Source of the DNA: Pseudomonadota bacterium
GTDB lineage: Bacteria; Pseudomonadota; Gammaproteobacteria; Xanthomonadales; Marinicellaceae
Direction: 5' to 3'
Length of the DNA stretch: 5,546 nt
NCBI GenBank assembly: GCA_008501575.1
Contig: QQUO01000218.1
Coordinates: 1-5,546 of the forward strand
The translations under genes were made by a program, and so were the position numbers. Positions 1 to 4,962 of this stretch are shown here, piece after piece (within the stretch, counting starts at the first letter, position 1; each line of letters starts with the position of its first letter). The notes under the pieces were generated by a model, which saw only the letters and a program-made list of their open reading frames with translations, was not told the origin of the DNA and did no database searches.

Positions 1-115
1 TCGGTCAGCAGTCTTGAATCCAATGAAAAGTGTTGATTAGTCATAATAACTATTTTACTGAGCGATGACTCAAATGTCATGTTTTTATCAGTACGTGAAT
101 GATTCAGGAAACTGA

Positions 116-145
116 TTGTTTTCTGTCAGTGTCAAGCGTTATGCT
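116..145 (+). promoter_or_regulatory. possible sigma-70 promoter of the LRR lipoprotein gene
   Basis: A TTGTTT box at 116-121 and a TATGCT box at 140-145 are separated by 18 bases and lie 27 bases before the start codon at 173. The -35 box matches the consensus at only three of six positions and the -10 box at four of six. This is a weak candidate, chosen because it is the best-spaced pair in the 172 bases before the gene. No clear operator or riboswitch is visible around it. Confidence 0.22.
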
Positions 146-172
146 TTGTTAGTGTCTTAAAGAGAGGTTTTT

Positions 173-1600
173 ATGCGACAAATATGTAAGGTGCTACTGA
201 TGGTTTTTGGATTGGGTCATTTATTGTCATGCGGACAAAGCAACCCGTTAAGTGGCTGGTTGGACAATGATAAGAAACTGTCTCAAGATGACGCGTCGAT
301 TATGTCACAATGGTTAATGGATAACGGTTTAAATGCCGAAGCGTTTTCAGTATCTGAACCACCCAAAGGCCACAGCGGAGAGTTTTCGGTGATTGTGGCT
401 GATCGACACATACAATCGATCAGAGCCAAGGGCGTCAACAGCTTGAAAGGTTTATCACAGCTGCCCGCATTGGCAACACTGGAGCTCAACAACGTTAAAA
501 AAGCAGATTTGTCTGACTGCCCAGCCCAACTCAAGTCACTCAGTGTTTCAGGTGAAGTATTGGCTGCATTAGACGGCGTCCAAAGCTGTCAACAATTGGA
601 AAAAATCAAAGTCGTTCACAGCGCGGTGACTTCAATGGCGCCCTTATTGACCCTGCCACAACTCACCTCGATTAAAATTAACTTCAGTCAACTGACATCG
701 GTTGAGATAGCGCACAAAGCACCGGTGTTAAATTTTTTGGATTTAAGCGACAACCAAATCAGTCACTTTGTCATACGCGCTGACCTACCGCAGTTAGAAA
801 TACTGGTTTTGGATAACAACCAACTCACAAACTGGGCACACAATAACCACACCCCGACTTTGGGGGCTATATCACTGTCAAATAACCAGATTGAAGACCT
901 TGAAACAGTTGCGCCGATTAACAGCGTAAAGCGCATCACCTTAAAGAACAATCCATTGCAGAACTTAACGGCTTTAACTGAATGGCCAAATTTAAAGACC
1001 ATCGATTTTGACGGGACATTGTCAGACCCATCAGCACCTATAAACCGTAAAATCAGTCAGTTAAGCGGCCCGCTTGAATTACAAATAGCCGAAGCCGAAT
1101 ACCTGAAAGCAAGCTATTTAAACAACATCGAATTTATTGAAACTTTACCCAAATCAACCGGCGGCAAAGCCTATGGTGTTGGCAAAAACATCAGCAGTCA
1201 TTTTAACCTTCACAAGAATCCCAAGGTTTCGGGCGCTATCCGCATTGATACCCTGAATGGACTGATGCGCCTTCAGGTAACCAAAACTGACGATATTTTA
1301 CAGTACCACAGAAAAATTGTGATGCAAGGTCAGGCCACTGTTGAACAAGGACAATTGATCATTTACAGTCCCATCGAAAAAGACTTTTGGGACATGGCCA
1401 AGTTGTTTGTTGATACACCCATAAAACAAAGGCCTCAAGACCGGGATGATTTGTTGCTAAAAGGATTTATCGTTCATCGGGTGACACCCGGTGAACCACA
1501 TGAATTCAGAACCAATCTGGTGGCAATGGCGGGCATTTATTTTTTGTTGCTCGGTCCGGAACAGGGTGAGGTGTCCGGTATTAAACTTGAATTTGATTAA
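173..1600 (+). CDS. leucine-rich-repeat lipoprotein, probably outer membrane
   Basis: The 475-residue product starts with a lipoprotein signal peptide: Arg2 and Lys6, a hydrophobic core, and the lipobox Leu17-Leu18-Ser19-Cys20. Cleavage before Cys20 would give a lipid-anchored protein, and Gly21 at position +2 predicts outer-membrane rather than inner-membrane retention. Residues about 82-282 form an irregular run of leucine-rich repeats of roughly 20-23 residues. The clearest units are LNFLDLSDNQI (186-196), LEILVLDNNQL (208-218), LGAISLSNNQI (230-240) and VKRITLKNNPL (252-262). Residues about 300-475 lack LRRs, look beta-rich and match no family I recognise. LRR proteins normally bind other proteins; the ligand here is unknown. 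The start is supported by AGAGAGG at 161-167, five bases before the ATG. The gene is followed after seven bases by the acidic protein at 1608, suggesting one transcript. The LRR and lipoprotein calls are firm; the role is not known. Confidence 0.88.
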   Translation: MRQICKVLLMVFGLGHLLSCGQSNPLSGWLDNDKKLSQDDASIMSQWLMDNGLNAEAFSVSEPPKGHSGEFSVIVADRHIQSIRAKGVNSLKGLSQLPALATLELNNVKKADLSDCPAQLKSLSVSGEVLAALDGVQSCQQLEKIKVVHSAVTSMAPLLTLPQLTSIKINFSQLTSVEIAHKAPVLNFLDLSDNQISHFVIRADLPQLEILVLDNNQLTNWAHNNHTPTLGAISLSNNQIEDLETVAPINSVKRITLKNNPLQNLTALTEWPNLKTIDFDGTLSDPSAPINRKISQLSGPLELQIAEAEYLKASYLNNIEFIETLPKSTGGKAYGVGKNISSHFNLHKNPKVSGAIRIDTLNGLMRLQVTKTDDILQYHRKIVMQGQATVEQGQLIIYSPIEKDFWDMAKLFVDTPIKQRPQDRDDLLLKGFIVHRVTPGEPHEFRTNLVAMAGIYFLLLGPEQGEVSGIKLEFD

Positions 1601-1607
1601 TTAAATC

Positions 1608-1997
1608 ATGAGTACTTATGTTTGTGCTTTTATCGAATACCAAATCGATGACTGTTGGCAATTATATGAAGCCATCGAGCTGGCCGAAAGAGAGCCGCCT
1701 TATAACTTTGCGCCACCTTCCTGGGGCGAATACAACTTCATAATTTACTACCAGCAATCGGGTGAAAAAGATTTACCTGATGACCTCAGTGTTGGACTGA
1801 CGAAAATCATAGCAAGGCAATTAAATAAGTATGATGATGAAGCATTAAACCGGCCATCATGGATGTCATTGGAAGAACTGCTTGAATTTTTTGAGTCAGA
1901 TATGGATTGTCAATACGCCCATTTTGAATTGGATTACCTACAAAAGTTGAGTGGAATGCTAAAAGCGGATATTCGGGTGGTTTTCTGGGCTGAGTAA
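1608..1997 (+). CDS. acidic hypothetical protein of 129 residues, coupled to the LRR lipoprotein gene
   Basis: I do not recognise this protein. It has no signal peptide and no membrane segment, so it is probably cytoplasmic. It is strongly acidic, with Asp plus Glu far outnumbering Lys plus Arg, and is rich in aromatic residues: tryptophans in the segments CWQLY, PSWGEY, PSWMSL and VFWAE, and a Tyr-rich stretch near residues 40-50. The central part (LSVGLTKIIARQLNKYDDEA) and the following SLEELLEFFES look helical. It begins seven bases after the stop of the lipoprotein gene with no convincing Shine-Dalgarno sequence, which fits translational coupling. It overlaps no better frame. Its acidic, small, downstream position resembles cytoplasmic partner or immunity-type proteins, but there is no motif evidence for that. 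It could equally be an unrelated gene carried in the same transcript. Confidence 0.72.
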   Translation: MSTYVCAFIEYQIDDCWQLYEAIELAEREPPYNFAPPSWGEYNFIIYYQQSGEKDLPDDLSVGLTKIIARQLNKYDDEALNRPSWMSLEELLEFFESDMDCQYAHFELDYLQKLSGMLKADIRVVFWAE

Positions 1998-2050
1998 ATG
2001 TCCCATTGCCATGCACCAAGTGTGAGCACAAGGGATCTTCCTGTCTGTCT

Positions 2051-2083
2051 TCTGTCCTCTGAAAGGGGCATCCAGTGTCTTTA
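2051..2083 (+). repeat. decayed REP-like palindrome, second family
   Basis: The 3' part GGCATCCAGTGTCTTTA (2067-2083) matches 4528-4544 at 16 of 17 bases, in the same orientation. The upstream hairpin, intact at 4514-4531, is here eroded to a short CCTC/GGGG stem with a TGAAA loop (2056-2068). It is best read as an old, degenerate copy of the element seen as an inverted pair at 4383-4543. Confidence 0.5.
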
Positions 2084-2121
2084 AGGAAAAGCCTATAAAT
2101 GGAGCGCGTTGTATAAGTCCT

Positions 2122-2159
2122 GAATTAATAAAATAGGCCACATCCTTGATGACCCATTC
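2122..2159 (-). terminator. second (distal) terminator-like hairpin for the CTLREA gene
   Basis: Read on the minus strand, AATGGGTC (2158-2151), an 11-base loop and GGCCTATT (2139-2132) pair along all eight positions if two G-U wobbles are allowed, and TTATTAATT follows. It is a diverged copy of the hairpin at 2281-2318, so the two would act as tandem terminators. The T-tract is poorer than in the proximal copy. On the plus strand the two wobble positions become A-C mismatches, so the structure is specific to minus-strand RNA. Confidence 0.45.
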
Positions 2160-2175
2160 GGAGAGAACGATTGAG
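2130..2175. repeat. 46-bp direct repeat, copy 1
   Basis: This copy matches 2289-2334 at 43 of 46 bases with no gaps; the core 2139-2175 matches at 36 of 37. The differences are at 2135, 2138 and 2150. The repeat period is 159 bp. Two of the three changes fall in one arm of the embedded hairpin and convert Watson-Crick pairs to wobble pairs in minus-strand RNA. Confidence 0.93.
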
Positions 2176-2179
2176 TATA

Positions 2180-2241
2180 GTAGGGTGGGCTCTGCCCACC
2201 ACAAATCTAAATCAGTTAATGATGGGCGGAGCCCATCCTAC
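2180..2241. repeat. REPIN-like inverted pair of short GC-rich palindromes, first family
   Basis: Two palindromes face each other. The left is GGTGGGC-TCT-GCCCACC (2184-2200) preceded by GTAG; the right is GATGGGC-GGA-GCCCATC (2221-2237) followed by CTAC. The left half reverse-complemented matches the right half at 19 of 22 positions. One pair of differences (G-C in the left stem, A-T in the right) is compensatory. Two inverted REPs on a short unit is the architecture of REPINs, which are non-autonomous elements mobilised by RAYT (Y1 transposase-related) proteins. No RAYT gene lies in this window. A related single half occurs at 4921-4949. The pair could also help end plus-strand transcription, as a T-run follows at 2250-2254. 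Confidence 0.8.
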
Positions 2242-2280
2242 CGAACTGATTTTTATGACTGAGGTTGTTAAATAATTCGG

Positions 2281-2318
2281 GAAACAGAAAAATGGGTCAC
2301 ATCCTTGAAGACCCATTC
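2281..2318 (-). terminator. Rho-independent terminator of the CTLREA gene
   Basis: On the minus strand, 19 bases past the stop codon, AATGGGTC (2317-2310), an 11-base loop and GACCCATT (2298-2291) form a perfect 8-bp stem, overlapping a TTTTT run and then CTGTTTC. A G-U pair can extend the base of the stem. Position, stem and T-tract all fit an intrinsic terminator, although the loop is longer than usual. Confidence 0.65.
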
Positions 2319-2334
2319 GGAGAGAACGATTGAG
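2289..2334. repeat. 46-bp direct repeat, copy 2
   Basis: This is the second copy of the repeat at 2130-2175, with 43 of 46 bases identical. It ends just before the CTLREA stop codon (2337-2339) and contains the proximal terminator hairpin. The 17 bases between the hairpin and the end of the repeat are fully conserved between copies. Confidence 0.93.
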
Positions 2335-2336
2335 AT

Positions 2337-4244
2337 TTATTCAAAATCATCTTTAAAAATGATGTCAGGATCTTGCATTAAAAACAGGTCAACGGTTCGA
2401 TCGCTTGAACCCATGACGACTTTGCAAACGCCGTTAGTTGATATGGCATCACAACCCAGCCAGGTGTCTATCACAGTGTCTTCGCCCAGTTCAGCAGTTA
2501 AATTGACCACATCATTTTCAACAAAATCAGCAAAACAGTTTCGACCACAATGAATCCCAGCCGGTGCGCTGACGATGGTGGCGCTTAAGCCGGGTGCATT
2601 GGCGAATTTTCTGGTGGTTAATCGGATGGGGTTAACCACTGTTGCAAATTCAGCGGTGACTGTTTTGGCCGTATTCATGGTCACTTCACAGCTGGTATCT
2701 CCACTGCAAGCACCGCCCCATTGGATAAAGGTACTGCCACTATCTGCCACAGGTGTTAGAGTGTATGTTTCACCTTGTTCTAAAGGCCAGTCGCACTCAT
2801 CAGGTGAATGACAGACCAGGTCGAACACGTTAAGGTTAATTTGTCCGGACCCGTTACCAACATTGTCCAAGTTCAGGTTATAAGCATCAGGTCTTTCAAC
2901 CGCACCTATGTCACATCTGGCTTGGCCATTACCATCACCATCTCTGCTACGACCTTCGCCTGAGTAATCCTCGTTAGTGCAGTTTGCCCCTGAATCAACC
3001 AAAGGGCTGAGTGGAAAAGGTGGTGCGATTAAAATTTCACCACCATATAGACTAAGTGGCATCAACTCAGCATCAGTATTGGGAATGTCATTGTTGTTTA
3101 TTGTACATGACGACCCTGCTGCCTCAAGATTATAACCATTGCTGGTTAAAGTACCGGCGTTGGCTTGTTGGCAACTAACGGGGTTGGAGCCTGCAAAAGC
3201 ATTGCCTAAAATAGAAGCTGCTGCGGTGTCGCCAGCAACATAGATATCTTTAGCCGTTGATTGATTAATAAACGTATTAAACTCGACATTAACAATCCTA
3301 AGGGATCCATAGGGGTGATGTTTGAGATAGATGGCAGTACCTGTACTTTGATTGGCAAAAATGGAATTGCGGATTGTACCCATAATTTCGGGTGCAAAGA
3401 TGGTGTACGCGTCTAAGGTATTTTGAAACAATGACTTATTGATGTGCAAGGTCTGCCTTGCCAGTGCAACGGCACCATTGGGACTGGAGTTTTGTATAAA
3501 CTGACTGTTATTAATGGAAGTTATGATGTTTTCAATAGGTTCACCCCAACCAATTGGATTCCAGGTATAACGACTAATAGCCCCACCAAACGAACTTCCA
3601 GTATTGTATTTGAAATCACTGTTATTGACAGTGACTTGATGGGTCCCACCGGCAGCTATCGCACCACCAAAATCTGCTGAATTTGATTGAAACAAGGTAT
3701 TCTCAACCAATAAACTGTTGATTGATTCTGTGGTTCCATAATTATCATCGGCGTGAATGGCGCCACCGTAATTATTATCGCTGGCTGCCGTGTTATTTAA
3801 AAATTGCATGTCTTCAATGATTAAGTCATGCACATTAACCACATCAATGGCACTGGATCGGGCACCACCGATGCGCATGTCTTGTATTTTGACATCATCA
3901 GTGGTGTTGATGAGAAAGATTGAACCATCGTGACTATTGGCCGGAAATAACACCAGCTTATCGGCACCCGGCCCTTGAATCTCAACACCTTCAAAAATGG
4001 GCAAGGCCGAGTTGAGTTGAATGCTGTCACCGCTGGTGCCCAATAAGACCCAAATTAAATCATCACCCAATCCCGCTGAGCAACCAAAATAAGCGAAATC
4101 GTAATTAGCCGCAGCCAAAGCTTCTCTTAATGTACAAAGGCCATCATCAATGGCGGCATCCTGGTTGCTGTTGACTATAATGAGATTGGCCTGAGCCAGT
4201 AAACTAAACATGACCAAAGCAATGGCCAACAATAAATTTTTCAT
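2337..4244 (-). CDS. secreted CTLREA (CSLREA-type) right-handed beta-helix protein with InlB-B-like repeats
   Basis: The 635-residue product has a signal peptide (residues 1-19, Lys2 then a hydrophobic core, cleavage after LAQA). The motif DDGLCTLREALAAAN (33-47) is the CSLREA-type N-terminal signature with Ser replaced by Thr. Residues about 85-370 are rich in Asn and short beta turns with GGAI repeats (160-163, 193-196, 220-223), as in right-handed parallel beta-helix/polymorphic outer-membrane-like proteins. Residues 415-450 (LVDSGANC to RCDIGAVE) match the conserved block that closes the helix in this family. Two Cys-containing modules follow: about 462-535 (FIQWGGACSGDTSC, TVTAEF) is a clear InlB-B-like bacterial repeat, and about 541-622 is a diverged second copy. 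The protein ends in IIFKDDFE (628-635). The likely role is a surface or extracellular adhesin or binding protein; no catalytic residues are evident. The ATG at 4244 is preferred over the in-frame TTG at 4247 because GGAGG lies six bases before it. Confidence 0.9.
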   Translation of the reverse strand: MKNLLLAIALVMFSLLAQANLIIVNSNQDAAIDDGLCTLREALAAANYDFAYFGCSAGLGDDLIWVLLGTSGDSIQLNSALPIFEGVEIQGPGADKLVLFPANSHDGSIFLINTTDDVKIQDMRIGGARSSAIDVVNVHDLIIEDMQFLNNTAASDNNYGGAIHADDNYGTTESINSLLVENTLFQSNSADFGGAIAAGGTHQVTVNNSDFKYNTGSSFGGAISRYTWNPIGWGEPIENIITSINNSQFIQNSSPNGAVALARQTLHINKSLFQNTLDAYTIFAPEIMGTIRNSIFANQSTGTAIYLKHHPYGSLRIVNVEFNTFINQSTAKDIYVAGDTAAASILGNAFAGSNPVSCQQANAGTLTSNGYNLEAAGSSCTINNNDIPNTDAELMPLSLYGGEILIAPPFPLSPLVDSGANCTNEDYSGEGRSRDGDGNGQARCDIGAVERPDAYNLNLDNVGNGSGQINLNVFDLVCHSPDECDWPLEQGETYTLTPVADSGSTFIQWGGACSGDTSCEVTMNTAKTVTAEFATVVNPIRLTTRKFANAPGLSATIVSAPAGIHCGRNCFADFVENDVVNLTAELGEDTVIDTWLGCDAISTNGVCKVVMGSSDRTVDLFLMQDPDIIFKDDFE

Positions 4245-4250
4245 CAATCA

Positions 4251-4255
4251 CCTCC
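4251..4255 (-). promoter_or_regulatory. ribosome binding site that decides the CTLREA gene start
   Basis: On the minus strand GGAGGTGAT is an almost complete complement of the 16S rRNA 3' end. Its GGAGG core is six bases from the ATG at 4244-4242 but only three from the in-frame TTG at 4247-4245. The spacing favours the ATG and removes one residue from the longest open frame. Such a strong site suggests the protein is well translated. Confidence 0.8.
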
Positions 4256-4382
4256 AATTTGTTAAATGTATACTTCTAAAAACAACAGAGCTGATGGTTT
4301 ACTGCCAAATATTCTTTCAATTTTGTGATGAGTTTTATTATGGTTACTTTGGTGAGGAGCCAAGGGAGCTAAACTCATCCCC

Positions 4383-4543
4383 AAAGACGCTGGGTACCGG
4401 CCTGCGCCGGTACGGTTGCTATTTATGGTTTTATCCTGACATGATACGACCTGAGGTTCACTCAAACAACAGTTCCGGGTGTTTCAGGCTTCAGCAATAA
4501 AATCATTATTCCTTGCCGGCGAAGGCCGGCATCCAGCGTCTTT
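4383..4543. repeat. inverted pair of REP-like palindromes, second family
   Basis: AAAGACGCTGG (4383-4393) is the exact reverse complement of 4533-4543. Each is attached to a hairpin on its inner side: GTACCGGC-CTGC-GCCGGTAC (4394-4413) and TGCCGGC-GAAG-GCCGGCA (4514-4531). Over 33 bases the left half and the reverse-complemented right half agree at 28 positions, and one stem pair differs by a compensatory change (A-T against G-C). The spacer is longer than in a typical REPIN, so this may be either a mobile unit or two independently inserted REPs. It fills about half of the 317-base gap between the PAN gene and the CTLREA gene. The rest of that gap holds only the CTLREA leader; I see a weak TATACA at 4272-4267 (minus strand) without a matching -35 box. 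Confidence 0.75.
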
Positions 4544-4561
4544 AATCAGAATGTATAGGCG

Positions 4562-4900
4562 TTATTCAATCACACCAGAAGCCGCTCCGGTGAAAGGTGT
4601 TGTTATGCCTTTTTCCTGCATCAGTTTGGTCGATAGCTTGCATGAATTGGGGCTGCCGAACCGTCCGGGTTTAAAAACCCACACGACACAAGCATTTGCA
4701 GCTTCACAGGCTTTTAAGCATTGCGCGGCATCGGCCACGGTGCCTTTTTCAGGCTGTACATCATCGGCCAGATAAAACTGGTTATGGTCGCCATCAGCGG
4801 GCATGCTGTAAATGGTGTCTTTTTGCATGGCTTGTGCACCGCTGCTCAGGCCCATCAATGCACCCATTAGAATTGTTGTTACTGATTTTTTGTTTATCAT
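4562..4900 (-). CDS. small secreted PAN/Apple-like domain protein
   Basis: The 112-residue product has a signal peptide (Lys4, Lys5, hydrophobic core, cleavage after GAQA at residue 24), leaving 88 mature residues. Four cysteines, Cys61, Cys65, Cys71 and Cys87, occur in the pattern C-x3-C-x5-C-x15-C. They sit in the context AAQCLKACEAANACVVWVF followed by SCKL, and the protein ends in SGVI-E. This is the core of the PAN/Apple fold: a Cys-bearing helix, an aromatic strand, a Cys-Lys-Leu strand and a final Ser-Gly-Val strand. PAN domains bind proteins or carbohydrates and are stabilised by disulfides, which fits a periplasmic or extracellular location. The domain is essentially the whole protein, so it may act as a stand-alone binding module. 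GGAG at 4910-4907 precedes the ATG at good spacing. It lies 62 bases after the upstream beta-helix gene in the same direction and may be cotranscribed with it. Confidence 0.82.
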   Translation of the reverse strand: MINKKSVTTILMGALMGLSSGAQAMQKDTIYSMPADGDHNQFYLADDVQPEKGTVADAAQCLKACEAANACVVWVFKPGRFGSPNSCKLSTKLMQEKGITTPFTGAASGVIE

Positions 4901-4920
4901 ACATTTCTCCGTTGGTTAAA

Positions 4921-4949
4921 GTAAGGTGGGCTTTGCCCACCACAAAGCT
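4921..4949. repeat. single REP-like palindrome, first family
   Basis: This stretch matches 2180-2208 at 26 of 29 bases. Its hairpin is GGTGGGC-TTT-GCCCACC (4925-4941). The inverted partner present at 2221-2241 is absent, so this is a solo element. It sits between two genes read in the same direction, 13 bases past the stop codon of the partial gene. There it could protect the upstream mRNA end or weakly terminate, since TTACTTT follows on the minus strand. Confidence 0.75.
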
Positions 4950-4962
4950 ACGATACATGCTT

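Larger units (their letters stand above)
1998..2336. other. convergent intergenic region packed with repeats
   Basis: These 339 bases separate the plus-strand pair from the minus-strand CTLREA gene, so both transcripts run into them. They hold, left to right, a decayed palindromic element (2051-2083), the first copy of a 46-bp repeat (2130-2175), a REPIN-like inverted pair (2180-2241), and the second copy of the 46-bp repeat (2289-2334), which ends two bases from the CTLREA stop codon. I see no credible gene: the open frames crossing it run through the repeats and have no ribosome binding site. Confidence 0.8.

Noticed and set aside
65..88. ATGAC/GTCAT hairpin followed by a T-run before the LRR gene
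   Set aside because: The stem is only five mostly weak pairs and no upstream gene is visible in the window, so a terminator call is not supported.
1959..2204. 81-residue minus-strand open frame through the convergent gap
   Set aside because: It is a translation of the 46-bp repeat, the decayed palindrome and part of the REPIN, and overlaps the end of the acidic protein gene; no ribosome site.
2130..2334. CRISPR-like reading of the 46-bp repeats
   Set aside because: There are only two copies with a 113-base interval containing another repeat; there is no regular repeat-spacer array and no cas gene.
4245..4247. TTG start codon one codon upstream for the CTLREA protein
   Set aside because: It would lie only three bases from the GGAGG core; the ATG immediately after has standard spacing.
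4262..4465. 67-residue minus-strand open frame upstream of the CTLREA gene
   Set aside because: Its centre is the second-family palindrome read through as protein, and it has no ribosome binding site or recognised domain.
4210..4500. 96-residue plus-strand open frame
   Set aside because: It starts inside the antisense of the CTLREA signal peptide and reads through a palindromic repeat; its content is low-complexity repeat translation.
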